From Hyphomicrobiales bacterium (GTDB taxonomy: Bacteria; Pseudomonadota; Alphaproteobacteria; Rhizobiales; Rhizobiaceae): 43,468 nucleotides of DNA. The stretch spans positions 1-43,468 of the forward strand of contig UBYA01000023.1 of assembly GCA_900469615.1 (NCBI GenBank). Direction: 5' to 3'. This document shows, piece by piece, positions 17,544 to 26,344 of this stretch; position 1 is the stretch's first letter; each line of letters starts with the position of its first letter. The notes below the pieces were generated by a model, which worked only from the letters and a program-made list of their open reading frames with translations, was not told the DNA's origin and searched no databases. Both the position numbers and the translations under genes were made by a program.

Positions 17544-17726
17544 TCAGTTCTGCGACGCGGCCGAATTTTCCATCGTGTTGGACAACGTGTTGAACACGCT
17601 CGACAGGCTTCCGCCGAAGGCGCCGATGCCGCTGATGATCGCCGCCGACATCAAGGCGGCGATGAGGCCATATTCGATGACCGTCGCACCGGTCTTGTCA
17701 CTGAAAATACGCCGTACGGAACGCAT
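17544..17726 (-). CDS. Flp family type IVb pilin
   Basis: A 60-residue Flp/Fap-type pilin. The signature TGATVIEYGLIAAL is present: prepilin peptidase would cut after the Gly, leaving Glu at +5 and Tyr at +6 of the mature chain, as in Flp pilins. The hydrophobic helix spans about residues 15-40. The ATG at 17726 was preferred over a TTG nine codons earlier, giving the usual short basic leader (MRSVRRIFSDKTG). No cpa/tad assembly genes are in the window, so it would rely on machinery elsewhere. A gene for a small membrane protein (17803-18120) lies 76 bases upstream on the same strand. Confidence 0.92.
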   Translation of the reverse strand: MRSVRRIFSDKTGATVIEYGLIAALMSAAIISGIGAFGGSLSSVFNTLSNTMENSAASQN

Positions 17727-17802
17727 AAGCTCGGAGCTCCCAGCATTGGACAACAGATGAATCCGATGCTCGTCATGGCATCCGGCAGGCTATGCTCATG
17801 TA

Positions 17803-18120
17803 CTATTGGCAACCGCTGTCGGCGCCATATCCCTGAACGACGCAGACCGAACCCGGCTCCTGCTGCAGAACGCTGCGGCGGATCGTATAACGCTTGCCGT
17901 TTTCCGTCTGCGGGATCGAACCCGTGGTAATATTGTCAATCTCCGGCGCGCTTGCCAGCACGCGAGACTTCGATTTGTCGGAGAGCATCGGCGTAAGAAT
18001 AAGCGAAAGCGCGACCGCCGCCGTGCCGAACAGCAGAGCGATATTCAACGCGCCCGTCCTGCGCGACGTGGAATAAGACTGCTCTTTCTCCTGAACAGCT
18101 TTCCAGAAATCGTCGTCCAT
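17803..18120 (-). CDS. Small single-pass membrane protein of unknown function
   Basis: 105 residues: a charged N-terminus (MDDDFWKAVQEKEQSYSTSR), one membrane helix at about 25-43 (NIALLFGTAAVALSLILTP), and a periplasmic-type tail ending in VCVVQGYGADSGCQ, whose two Cys could form a disulfide. No family was recognised. It lies upstream of the Flp pilin gene and could be co-transcribed with it, which is the only functional hint. The upstream DNA is AT-rich and likely holds the promoter. Confidence 0.75.
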   Translation of the reverse strand: MDDDFWKAVQEKEQSYSTSRRTGALNIALLFGTAAVALSLILTPMLSDKSKSRVLASAPEIDNITTGSIPQTENGKRYTIRRSVLQQEPGSVCVVQGYGADSGCQ

Positions 18121-18504
18121 TATGTCAAGCCTTCTTCAACGCACCCAACAACTGCTTGATTGAGAGCATTCAATGCCAGAAGGTCATAAACGATCCCTTA
18201 ATATCCACATGCAAATTAATGAGACGTAAAATTTCGGGACAGTATTCGATTCGCGCTATGGAATTGATTTCATATGGCTAATTTCTGTTAACCATATTTG
18301 CCGAGTGTCGGTCTCGGACATATGAAATGTTGCGCTGCGAACGCCCATAGGATCCAGCCTGCCGCCCGGCGCCAGCGCTCTTCCCCGAAGACAGCCGGAA
18401 GAAGATAAATTATAACAACACACCACAGGATTGAACTTGACGCACGGTCCCCCGATGTGACGTATGAAACGAACGCGGGTAGCATAGATCAGGGGGACGA
18501 GTGC
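18121..18504. other. AT-rich intergenic stretch
   Basis: This gap is clearly richer in A and T than its surroundings, notably at 18170-18300 and 18400-18430. It must hold the promoters of the flanking divergent small genes. One weak minus-strand frame (18485-18288) is listed separately. I saw no transposase, tRNA or clear terminator. Confidence 0.6.
18288..18485 (-). CDS. Possible small membrane protein (doubtful)
   Basis: A 65-codon frame with two plausible hydrophobic segments (SSILWCVVIIYLLPAVFG and AAGWILWAFAAQHFICP) separated by a basic loop. Against it, there is no ribosome binding site before ATG 18485 (the upstream bases are pyrimidine-rich), and it lies 19 bases from the divergent gene at 18505, whose promoter must overlap it. 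It could be a chance frame in AT-rich DNA. Confidence 0.3.
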   Translation of the reverse strand: MLPAFVSYVTSGDRASSSILWCVVIIYLLPAVFGEERWRRAAGWILWAFAAQHFICPRPTLGKYG

Positions 18505-18840
18505 ATGGCGGGGCTGCTTAAAGTCGCGGGCGGCTTGGTTGTCGGTTTTGCGATCCTGGCCATTGTCGTCACGCTCTTTGCCGGAGGCATGGACAGCCTT
18601 CTTGCCGTGTTGTCCGACGCCGTTTCGGGCACGCTTGGCGGCCTGCTGATCATCGCCTTCGGCGTGCTGCTCGAACATCTGGAAACGATCAGCCGACATT
18701 CGGCCAGACAGGCAGACCTGTTGACGGAACTACTGCGTCAAACACCGAAGGGGAGCTCTCCTCATCCGGCGTCGAGGGATTCTGCCGCAAAAAGTCTCGA
18801 TCAGCTGGCGCAATCGAACTTTCGATTCAAGGAAATCTGA
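18505..18840 (+). CDS. Small membrane protein of unknown function
   Basis: 111 residues with two hydrophobic segments, about 2-25 (GLLKVAGGLVVGFAILAIVVT) and 38-60 (SGTLGGLLIIAFGVLLE), then a polar C-terminal tail of about 50 residues (LLTELLRQTPKGSSPHPASR onward). The ATG at 18505 follows AGGGGGACGAG, a good ribosome site; an ATG 48 bases earlier (18457) has none. No family was recognised. It converges on mutT with 45 bases between. The tail after the second helix is likely a short amphipathic helix (ETISRHSARQADLLTELLRQ). Confidence 0.7.
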   Translation: MAGLLKVAGGLVVGFAILAIVVTLFAGGMDSLLAVLSDAVSGTLGGLLIIAFGVLLEHLETISRHSARQADLLTELLRQTPKGSSPHPASRDSAAKSLDQLAQSNFRFKEI

Positions 18841-18885
18841 CATCGGTCGTTTTCGGCGAGGCGCTCGGCCGCCGAAACGGCAATC

Positions 18886-19299
18886 CTAAAGCAGATCCTG
18901 CAGAAACGGGATCAGCGGCTCGTCGGCCGGCGGCATCGGATAGTCGCGCAGGGCCTGCGGCCGCACCCACTTGATCGCCTGCCCTTCCCGGCCATGCGGG
19001 ATTCCCTCGTAGCGCCGGCAGATGTAGAGCGGCATCAGCAGATGAAAGGTTTCATAGGTATGGCTGGCAAAAGTCAGCGGCGCCAGGCAGGCAATCTTCG
19101 TCTGGATTCCGAGCTCTTCCTCAAGCTCGCGCACCAGCGTCTCCTCCGGCGTTTCGCCGGCCTCGACCTTGCCGCCGGGAAACTCCCATAGACCGGCAAG
19201 CGACTTGCCTTCGGGACGCTGGGCCAGAAGAATACGGCCATCGGCATCGATGAGCGCGCAGGCGGCAACGAGAACAATTCTTCGGCCTGCCTCGCTCAT
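18886..19299 (-). CDS. mutT: MutT-type Nudix hydrolase (8-oxo-dGTP diphosphatase)
   Basis: A 137-residue Nudix enzyme that likely removes oxidised dGTP from the nucleotide pool. The full Nudix box lies at about residues 43-65 (GKVEAGETPEETLVRELEEE followed by LGI), with the MutT-type opening VLVAACALIDADGRILLAQR and GLWEFPGG. The ATG at 19299 overlaps the stop of the GNAT gene by four bases, so the two are coupled; in rhizobia mutT often lies after argJ. The longer frame upstream is antisense-like and unsupported. Confidence 0.92.
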   Translation of the reverse strand: MSEAGRRIVLVAACALIDADGRILLAQRPEGKSLAGLWEFPGGKVEAGETPEETLVRELEEELGIQTKIACLAPLTFASHTYETFHLLMPLYICRRYEGIPHGREGQAIKWVRPQALRDYPMPPADEPLIPFLQDLL

Positions 19300-20075
19300 G
19301 CGTCCCCCGGAGGTTGCCAATAACAATAACGGTAGGCCTCGCGGAAGCCGAAGCCGGCATAGAGTGCCAGTGCCGGCACATTGTCGATGCTGACCTGAAG
19401 CCATGCGGCCTTTGCGCTGCGCATCCGCGCCCAACGCAGCGCGGAAGTCAGGATCTCTGCGCCGAGGCCCTTGCGCCGGTGCTGCGGCGAAACCGCGACC
19501 GACAAAACGCCGGCAAGATCGTTATCCTGCACGCAAAGGGTCGTCGCCACGGGCCCCGCATCGTCATTTTCGATGACGAACAGCCCCGATGGCGGCTTGA
19601 TGCTGCTCACCACTTCGGCCAGCGCCGGCTTCAACGCGGGATCCGCCTCATCGACGATGAGGCTGGCGTCGACAAACCGGCCCACATCATGGCTGGGCAG
19701 GTGATCCAGCATATCCGGCAATTCCAGATCGACCAGATCGGCGATCATGACGAGAGTCTCGTCGAACCGCGTCCAGCCGCGCGCCTGCAGGAGGTCGATG
19801 AGCTGCGACGAAGCGAGCGGCGTCTCGCGCACCACCATCGGCCTGCCATAGGCCTCGAACTTGCGCTGCGCCTTGGCCAGGCGGATTTCGAGATCGCGAT
19901 GATCCGAAGGATCGAGCGGCACGACCGAATTCAACCGCTTCGACGGATGCCCGGCCGTCAGCCGCACCTGCCAGCTGCCATCATATTGCACGGACGAGGC
20001 AGGCCAAGCCCGGAAGCCGACGGCTTCGAGCCTGCGTACCAGGGGCAGCTTGTTCATCGTGGAATGCGCATGCAT
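19296..20075 (-). CDS. GNAT family N-acetyltransferase
   Basis: About 259 residues. A GNAT fold is shown by the acetyl-CoA binding region VSPQHRRKGLGAEILTSALR with the Q/RxxGxG/A pattern, followed by LQVSIDNVPALALYAGFGF and a C-terminal YRYCYW, usual for the family. The N-terminal half (LPLVRRLEAVGFRAWPASS) may be a second, degenerate GNAT-like half. The substrate is unknown. It starts 10 bases after the argJ stop and ends overlapping mutT, so argJ-GNAT-mutT look like one operon. Starts at 20075 and 20057 are both possible; neither has a strong ribosome site. Confidence 0.85.
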   Translation of the reverse strand: MHAHSTMNKLPLVRRLEAVGFRAWPASSVQYDGSWQVRLTAGHPSKRLNSVVPLDPSDHRDLEIRLAKAQRKFEAYGRPMVVRETPLASSQLIDLLQARGWTRFDETLVMIADLVDLELPDMLDHLPSHDVGRFVDASLIVDEADPALKPALAEVVSSIKPPSGLFVIENDDAGPVATTLCVQDNDLAGVLSVAVSPQHRRKGLGAEILTSALRWARMRSAKAAWLQVSIDNVPALALYAGFGFREAYRYCYWQPPGDA

Positions 20076-20085
20076 CGGCAGGATA

Positions 20086-21327
20086 TCAGCTCCGGTAGTC
20101 GCCGTTGATGGCAACATATTCCTTGGTAAGGTCGCAGGTCCAGACCGTAGCGCGACCGCTGCCGAGCCCGAGATCGACCTTCACAGGAATATCCTGCCGC
20201 TTCATGACGTTCGAGGCTGCCTCCTCGGAATAGGAAGCGTCGCGCTCGCCGTTGACCGCGACGCGGACATCGCCGAACCAGATCGCCAGTTTGTCGCGAT
20301 CCGCCAGCTCGCCGGCCTTGCCGACGGCCATGACGACACGGCCCCAATTGGCATCCTCGCCGGCAGCCGCGGTCTTGACCAGCGGCGAATTGGCGATCGA
20401 CAGCGCGATGCGCTTGGCGGCCGCATCGCTTTCGGCGCCGGTCACGGTGATTTCGAGCATCTTCGTCGCGCCTTCGCCGTCGCGAACGACCTGGATCGCA
20501 AGATCCTTCAGCAGTTCGTTCAACGCCGTGCGGAAGGCGGCAAGCTTCGGATCGTCGGCACGGTCGATGCGTGCCTGCCCGTCGGACGCTGCCGCACCGG
20601 TGGCAAACAGCATCAGCGTATCCGAGGTCGAGGTATCGCTGTCGACCGTCATGGAATTGAAGCTCGGGCCGACGCCCTCGGAAAGCAGCGTCTGCAGGAC
20701 GGAAGAGGAAATATCCGCATCCGTGACGACGAAGGAGAGCATCGTCGCCATGTCGGGCGCGATCATGCCGGCACCCTTGGCAATGCCGTTGATAGTGACC
20801 TTGACGCCGCCGATCTCGGCGCTGCGCGTCGCGACCTTCGGATAGGTATCCGTGGTCATGATCGCCTTGGCAGCCTCGAACCAGAAATCGCTTGTCGCAT
20901 CCTTCGCCATCGTGTCGAGCACGCCGGCAAATTTGGTGGCATCCAGCGGCTCGCCGATGACGCCGGTGGAGGCAAGGTAAACCTCGTTCTCACCGCAGCC
21001 GACGGCCGCGGCCGCCGACTTTGCGGTCAATTCCGTCGCCTGACGGCCCTTGAGGCCGGTAAAGGCATTGGCATTGCCGGAATTGACGACGACAGCGCGC
21101 GCGCTGCCATGGGCCAGGTTGGCACGGCAGAAATCGACCGGGGCCGAAGGGCACTTCGAACGGGTGAAGACGCCGGCGACGGCGGCCGGCTTGTCGAAGA
21201 CCATCAGCAGGACGTCGGTCCGGTTCTTGTACTTGATGCCGGCGGACGCCGTGGTCATGCGCACGCCGCGAAGGGCGGGCATGGCCGTGAAGGTTTTGGG
21301 TGCGAGCGGAGAAACGGAACCGGACAT
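20086..21327 (-). CDS. argJ: Bifunctional glutamate N-acetyltransferase / N-acetylglutamate synthase ArgJ
   Basis: ArgJ recycles the acetyl group from N-acetylornithine to glutamate in arginine synthesis, and in bifunctional forms also makes N-acetylglutamate from acetyl-CoA. At 413 residues it has the autocleavage motif KGAGMIAPDMATML, where the Ala194-Thr195 bond is cut to free the nucleophilic Thr of the beta chain. SGNANAFTG and the C-terminal CDLTKEYVAINGDYRS also fit. ATG 21327 follows AGGTGG. Which activities are present cannot be told from sequence alone. Confidence 0.97.
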   Translation of the reverse strand: MSGSVSPLAPKTFTAMPALRGVRMTTASAGIKYKNRTDVLLMVFDKPAAVAGVFTRSKCPSAPVDFCRANLAHGSARAVVVNSGNANAFTGLKGRQATELTAKSAAAAVGCGENEVYLASTGVIGEPLDATKFAGVLDTMAKDATSDFWFEAAKAIMTTDTYPKVATRSAEIGGVKVTINGIAKGAGMIAPDMATMLSFVVTDADISSSVLQTLLSEGVGPSFNSMTVDSDTSTSDTLMLFATGAAASDGQARIDRADDPKLAAFRTALNELLKDLAIQVVRDGEGATKMLEITVTGAESDAAAKRIALSIANSPLVKTAAAGEDANWGRVVMAVGKAGELADRDKLAIWFGDVRVAVNGERDASYSEEAASNVMKRQDIPVKVDLGLGSGRATVWTCDLTKEYVAINGDYRS

Positions 21328-21442
21328 GAGAGCCACCTGAACGAGCACGATACCGGACGGCATCATGCTCTGCTTCTTTGATTCCGGAGCGGATTCGGAT
21401 TTCAGGTCGATACGGCCCGAAATCATCCGGCTCCAGTGAAGA

Positions 21443-21459
21443 GCCCGGAAAATCCGGGC
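21443..21459 (-). terminator. Hairpin after the PPIase gene
   Basis: A seven-base-pair stem (GCCCGGA / TCCGGGC) with a three-base loop lies 25 bases past the PPIase stop, reading on minus. It is followed by TCTTCAC, not a real T-run, so it is a weak terminator or an RNA-stabilising hairpin between this gene and argJ. Confidence 0.45.
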
Positions 21460-21483
21460 CCTGATGGTTTTGACTGCTGTGAC

Positions 21484-22410
21484 TTACTGCTGCGGCTGGG
21501 CGTCGGGCGCTGCCGCACCATCGGCAGGCGCAACGGCGTCGTCGGCCGGTGCTGCGTCCTGCTGCTTCTGCGCATCGTCGTAGGCCTTGCTGAGCGCCGG
21601 GTCGTTGATGACGACCTTGCTGTCCTGCTTGGCCTGGTTCAGGAGTTCAAGATACTTGTCGCGCATGACGAGCTGACGAACCTGATCCTTGACCTGGTCG
21701 AACGGCGGAGGAGGAGCGTTGCGCTTGTCTTCGACCTTGATGACGTGCCAGCCGAAATCGGTCTTGACGGGCGTCTTCGTGTAGGTGCCGACCGGAAGCG
21801 CAAAAGCCGCGTCCTCGAATTCCTTGACCATGCGGCCATGGCCGAAATAGCCGAGATCGCCGCCGTCGGCCTTATTCGGGTCGGTCGATTTTTCCTTGGC
21901 GAGTTCGGCAAAGTCCTTGCCGGCATCGAGTTCCTTGATGATCGCCTTGGCTTCGTCCTCGGTCTTTACAAGGATGTGACGGGCATGGACTTCTTCCTGC
22001 TTCGGCAGCGCGGCGATTTCCTTGTCGTAGCGCGCCTTGACTTCGTCGTCCGTGATCTTGTCGGCGACATGGGCCTTGAAGTAGGCATTGTGCAGCTCGC
22101 GATCACGCAGATAGGCCATGTGGGCCTGGAAATCCGGCGTCTGGTCGAGCTTCTCGGCAGCAGCCTTCTGCGACAGCAGCTTCACGTCGATCGAAGCGGA
22201 AAGCGCGGCGACCTTCTTCTGGTCGTCCGGAAGCTGGCCGAGCTGCGGATCGAGGTTGGCAATCGCCAGATCGAGTTCGGACTGATGGATTTCGACATCG
22301 CCGACCTTGGCGACAACGGGGTCCTTGGCATCGGCCGCGAAGACCGGAGCCTGGAAGGTGACGATTGCGGCGAAAGCAACCGCAGCAGCAAGTTTGTTGT
22401 ACTTCAACAT
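21484..22410 (-). CDS. Periplasmic parvulin-type peptidyl-prolyl isomerase
   Basis: A 308-residue exported chaperone/isomerase. Residues 1-25 are a Sec signal peptide (MLKYNKLAAAVAFAAIVTFQ, cleavage near VFA-A). A helical chaperone part (26-135) precedes a parvulin domain at about 140-229, with the typical HARHILVKTEDEA, GGDLGYFGHGRMVKEFEDA and TDFGWHVIKVED. The tail (280-308) is Ala/Pro/Asp-rich and probably disordered. It likely helps fold outer-membrane or periplasmic proteins. It is divergent from secA, which supplies its substrates through the Sec channel. Ribosome site GAAGGG precedes ATG 22410. Confidence 0.94.
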   Translation of the reverse strand: MLKYNKLAAAVAFAAIVTFQAPVFAADAKDPVVAKVGDVEIHQSELDLAIANLDPQLGQLPDDQKKVAALSASIDVKLLSQKAAAEKLDQTPDFQAHMAYLRDRELHNAYFKAHVADKITDDEVKARYDKEIAALPKQEEVHARHILVKTEDEAKAIIKELDAGKDFAELAKEKSTDPNKADGGDLGYFGHGRMVKEFEDAAFALPVGTYTKTPVKTDFGWHVIKVEDKRNAPPPPFDQVKDQVRQLVMRDKYLELLNQAKQDSKVVINDPALSKAYDDAQKQQDAAPADDAVAPADGAAAPDAQPQQ

Positions 22411-22583
22411 AAAATAACCCTTCGGTGGTCTCGACCGGCTCGAAGATGTGAATCCGGCGTGAAAAAGCCTTCAGCAGGAGAATGTGGCCTTTCTGTATCG
22501 GCCAAATCCCGTTGACATCAATCGACCCCCCTCTTATCTGTCACGCAACCTCGCGTCCAGAACAGTTTCCGGCCGTTTTGTGC

Positions 22584-22606
22584 TATACTCCCGTTTTTTT
22601 GGGAGT
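22584..22606 (+). promoter_or_regulatory. secA -10 element overlapped by an inverted repeat
   Basis: TATACT at 22584-22589 is a good -10 candidate about 65 bases before secA; the -35 is poor. Overlapping it, ACTCCC (22587-22592) and GGGAGT (22601-22606) form a six-base-pair hairpin with a loop containing seven T. It could be a regulator site or a structure at the start of the secA mRNA. Confidence 0.4.
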
Positions 22607-22654
22607 GGATAAAGCAGGAAGCGGCAGGATGAAATCTCAGAAAGGACCAGTCAC

Positions 22655-25375
22655 ATGGTCAGCCTAGGTGGAATTGCCCGCAAGTTGTTCGGCTCGTCCA
22701 ACGACCGCCGGGTCAAATCGTTCCAGCCGCAAGTAGCCGCCGTCAATGCGCTCGAGCAGCAGATGCATGCGCTGTCCGATGAAGCTCTGGCCGCCAAGAC
22801 GGTTGAATTCCGCCAGCAGCTGGCAGAAGGCAAGACGCTGGACGATATTCTTGTGCCGGCCTTCGCAGTCGCCCGCGAGGCGTCGCGCCGCGTTCTTGGC
22901 ATGCGACCTTTTGACGTGCAGCTCATCGGCGGCATGATCCTTCATTCCAATGCCATCGCCGAAATGAAGACCGGCGAAGGCAAGACCCTCGTCGCGACGC
23001 TGCCGGTCTACCTGAACGCACTGGCCGGCAAGGGCGTGCATGTCGTGACGGTGAACGACTACCTGGCGCAGCGTGACAGCGCCACCATGAGCCGCCTTTA
23101 CGGCTTCCTCGGCTTGACGACGGGCGTCATCGTCCACGGCCTGTCCGACGAGGAGCGCCACGCAGCCTATGCCTGCGACATCACCTACGGCACCAACAAC
23201 GAGCTCGGCTTCGACTATCTGCGCGACAACATGAAGTACGACCGCGCCCAGATGGTCCAGCGCGGCCACAACTTCGCGATCGTCGACGAAGTGGACTCGA
23301 TCCTCATCGACGAAGCGCGTACGCCCCTCATCATCTCCGGTCCGCTTGACGACCGCTCCGACCTCTACAATACGATCGACGCCTTCATTCCGCGCCTGGC
23401 GAAGGAAGATTACGAGATCGACGAAAAGCAGCGCTCCGCCAACTTCTCCGAGGAAGGCACCGAGAAGCTGGAAAACATGCTGCGCGAGGCCGGACTGCTG
23501 AAGGGTGAATCGCTCTACGACGTCGAAAACGTCGCGATCGTCCATCACATCAACAACGCGCTCAAGGCGCACAAGCTGTTCCAGCGCGACAAGGACTATA
23601 TCGTCCGCAACGGCGAAGTCGTCATCATCGACGAATTCACCGGCCGCATGATGCCGGGCCGCCGCTATTCGGACGGCCAGCACCAGGCCCTGGAAGCCAA
23701 GGAACACGTCCAGATCCAGCCGGAAAACCAGACGCTGGCGCAGATCACCTTCCAGAACTATTTCCGCATGTACGACAAGCTTGCCGGCATGACCGGCACG
23801 GCTTCGACGGAAGCGGAGGAATTCGGCAATATCTATGGCCTGGACGTGGTCGAAGTGCCGACCAACCTGCCGATCCAGCGTATCGACGAGGACGACGAGG
23901 TCTATCGGACGCATACCGAGAAATACAACGCCATCATCACCGAAATCCTAGACGCCCATAAGCGCGGCCAGCCGGTGCTGGTCGGCACGACGTCGATCGA
24001 GAAGTCCGAACTTCTCGCCGATCTCATGCGCAAGCGCGGCTTCTCGGACTTCCAGGTGCTGAACGCCCGCTATCACGAGCAGGAAGCCTATATCGTCGCC
24101 CAGGCCGGCGTCCCCGGCACCGTGACGATCGCCACCAACATGGCCGGTCGCGGCACCGATATCCAGCTCGGCGGCAACCTGGAAATGCGCGTCGAACGCG
24201 AGCTGCACGAGATGGAACCCGGCCCCGAGCGCGATGCGGCCATCGCCAGGATCGCCGAGGAAATCAAGGAACTGAAGCAAAAGGCGCTGGCCGCCGGCGG
24301 CCTCTACGTCATCGCCAGCGAACGCCACGAAAGCCGTCGTATCGACAACCAGCTCCGCGGCCGTTCCGGCCGCCAGGGCGACCCGGGCCGCTCGAAATTC
24401 TACCTGTCGCTCCAGGACGACCTGATGCGCATCTTCGGCTCCGACCGCATGGACGGCATGCTGCAGAAGCTGGGCCTCAAGGAAGGCGAAGCCATCGTCC
24501 ATCCCTGGATCAACAAGGCTCTGGAACGCGCCCAGAAGAAGGTCGAAGCCCGAAACTTCGATATCCGCAAGAACGTTCTGAAGTACGACGACGTATTGAA
24601 CGACCAGCGCAAGGTCATCTTCGAGCAGCGCGTCGAGCTGATGGACGCTACGGACCTCACCGAAACTGTCGGCGACATGCGCCATGAAGTCATCGAGGAC
24701 CTGGTGTCGCGGCACATCCCCGAGCGCGCCTATGCCGAACAGTGGGACGCCGATGGCCTGAAGACGGCCGTCGCCAACTTCTTCGACCTCGACATGCCGA
24801 TCCACGATTGGGTCAAGGAAGAAGGCATCGCGGAAGACGATATCCGCGCCCGCCTGACGGAAGCCGCCGACAAGGCGGCCAACGAGAAGGCCGAACGCTT
24901 CGGCCCCGAGATCATGACCTATGTCGAGCGCTCCATCGTGCTGCAGACGCTGGACAATCTCTGGCGCGAGCACATCGTCAATCTCGATCACCTGCGCTCC
25001 GTTATCGGCTTCCGCGGCTACGCCCAGCGCGATCCGCTGCAGGAATACAAGGCTGAAGCTTTCGAGCTGTTCCAGACGCTGCTGAATAACCTGCGCCAGG
25101 CCGTCACCGCCCAGCTTTCGCGCGTCGAGCTCGTGCAGCAGCCGGCGGAGCCGGAAACTCCGCCGATGCAGGCCCGTCATATCGACGCGACGACCGGCGA
25201 GGACGAATTCGCGCCGTTCGCTCTTGCAAGCGAAAGCTTCGTGCCGCCGGAAAATCGCGACCCGCAGAACCCTGCCACCTGGGGCCGCGTCGGCCGCAAC
25301 GAGGCATGCCCCTGCGGCTCGGGCAAGAAGTACAAGCATTGCCACGGCGCCTTCGAAAGCAGCGAGGTCGTGTGA
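22655..25375 (+). CDS. secA: Preprotein translocase ATPase SecA
   Basis: SecA drives unfolded preproteins through SecYEG using ATP. The 906-residue protein is full length: Walker A MKTGEGKT at 104-111, DEVD at 211-214, the preprotein-binding region, motif VI (IDNQLRGRSGRQGDPGRSKF), the helical scaffold and wing domains, and the C-terminal SEC-C zinc site CPCGSGKKYKHCHG (Cys885, Cys887, Cys896, His897), which binds SecB. The ATG at 22655 follows AAAGGA. A terminator lies 28 bases after the stop. It is divergent from the PPIase gene. Confidence 0.99.
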   Translation: MVSLGGIARKLFGSSNDRRVKSFQPQVAAVNALEQQMHALSDEALAAKTVEFRQQLAEGKTLDDILVPAFAVAREASRRVLGMRPFDVQLIGGMILHSNAIAEMKTGEGKTLVATLPVYLNALAGKGVHVVTVNDYLAQRDSATMSRLYGFLGLTTGVIVHGLSDEERHAAYACDITYGTNNELGFDYLRDNMKYDRAQMVQRGHNFAIVDEVDSILIDEARTPLIISGPLDDRSDLYNTIDAFIPRLAKEDYEIDEKQRSANFSEEGTEKLENMLREAGLLKGESLYDVENVAIVHHINNALKAHKLFQRDKDYIVRNGEVVIIDEFTGRMMPGRRYSDGQHQALEAKEHVQIQPENQTLAQITFQNYFRMYDKLAGMTGTASTEAEEFGNIYGLDVVEVPTNLPIQRIDEDDEVYRTHTEKYNAIITEILDAHKRGQPVLVGTTSIEKSELLADLMRKRGFSDFQVLNARYHEQEAYIVAQAGVPGTVTIATNMAGRGTDIQLGGNLEMRVERELHEMEPGPERDAAIARIAEEIKELKQKALAAGGLYVIASERHESRRIDNQLRGRSGRQGDPGRSKFYLSLQDDLMRIFGSDRMDGMLQKLGLKEGEAIVHPWINKALERAQKKVEARNFDIRKNVLKYDDVLNDQRKVIFEQRVELMDATDLTETVGDMRHEVIEDLVSRHIPERAYAEQWDADGLKTAVANFFDLDMPIHDWVKEEGIAEDDIRARLTEAADKAANEKAERFGPEIMTYVERSIVLQTLDNLWREHIVNLDHLRSVIGFRGYAQRDPLQEYKAEAFELFQTLLNNLRQAVTAQLSRVELVQQPAEPETPPMQARHIDATTGEDEFAPFALASESFVPPENRDPQNPATWGRVGRNEACPCGSGKKYKHCHGAFESSEVV

Positions 25376-25402
25376 GACCCGCACGTCGAGAACAATGAAC
25401 GG

Positions 25403-25427
25403 AATGCCGCCTCCGGGCGGCATTTTT
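25403..25427 (+). terminator. Intrinsic terminator of secA
   Basis: A nine-base-pair stem (AATGCCGCC / GGCGGCATT) around TCCG is followed by TTTG, with an overall TTTTT run at 25423-25427. It lies between the convergent secA and glutathione transferase genes. Confidence 0.85.
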
Positions 25428-25485
25428 GTATCCGGACTCCCGGAATGCTGCCCGGCGGAGACAGCCGCCGCCCCGCGATCCGCTC

Positions 25486-26115
25486 TCACATGGCGGAATG
25501 CGGATCGTCGTTGTAGAGGTGAATCGGATAGCCGGGACCAATGGCCTCCCGCACGCGACCGAACCAGGCCGTGAGCGCGGGATAATCGGTGAGGACGAAA
25601 CCGCAATCCTCTGCCCTGTGGCCATAGGCATAGACGGCTATGTCGGCGATCGTAAGATCGCCGCCCGCCAGAAACGGCGTATCTTTCAGGCCGCGCTCCA
25701 GCCCTGCAAGGGCGCGGCGCGCGGCGGTCCGTTTCGCCTCGACCATAGCGCCCTGCAATTCGAGCCGGCCCGTCATCGTCCAGAAGCGCAGCGTGCCGAT
25801 GACCGGTTCGACGTGATATTGCTCGAAGAACAGCCACTGCATGACCTTGGCGCGCTCGTAGCGGTCGGCTGGCAGAAATCGCGTGCCTTCGGCGACATAG
25901 CAGAGGATTGCATTCGATTCCGCGATCGTGCGCCCGTCCTCCAGTTCGAGAACGGGAATGCCGCCCGCCGGGTTGAGATCGAGAAAGGCTTCCGTGCGCC
26001 CCTCGCCTTCGAAAATCGATACCAATCGCGTCTGGTAGGGAATATCGAGCAATCCGAACAGCACCCTGGCCTTCCAGCCATTCTGCGACGGCAAGTAGTC
26101 GTATAGCATGAACAT
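25486..26115 (-). CDS. Glutathione S-transferase family protein
   Basis: 209 residues with the thioredoxin-like N-terminal GST domain (MLYDYLPSQNGWKARVLFGL and the glutathione-contact NPAGGIPVLELEDGRTIAES) and a C-terminal helical domain from about 85. Ser10 or Asn12 of YLPSQNGWK would be the catalytic residue in this class; which one is uncertain. The substrate is unknown. The ATG at 26115 has an excellent GGAGGAGG ribosome site; ATG 26109 is an alternative. The C-terminal domain has the usual GGDLTIADIAVYAYGHRAE. It is divergent from the flippase. Confidence 0.92.
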   Translation of the reverse strand: MFMLYDYLPSQNGWKARVLFGLLDIPYQTRLVSIFEGEGRTEAFLDLNPAGGIPVLELEDGRTIAESNAILCYVAEGTRFLPADRYERAKVMQWLFFEQYHVEPVIGTLRFWTMTGRLELQGAMVEAKRTAARRALAGLERGLKDTPFLAGGDLTIADIAVYAYGHRAEDCGFVLTDYPALTAWFGRVREAIGPGYPIHLYNDDPHSAM

Positions 26116-26344
26116 GAGGCCTCCTCCGGCAGCCGACAATATCTGCATGCCGCCAACCGGCCCGCCACCCGTTTCCTGCGCCGGGGCAAGGAGATGCCGA
26201 CCGACGGCTGTTTTTCCATCGGCGGAGGACAACCCGCAGCCCCGGGCAGAACCAGTTTTACGTGTTGGAAGAACCTATTCTTAACCCTCCTCTGCCAAGA
26301 CTACCGCGAGGTTGGGATCATACTTAAAGTATTGCGTATCGATC

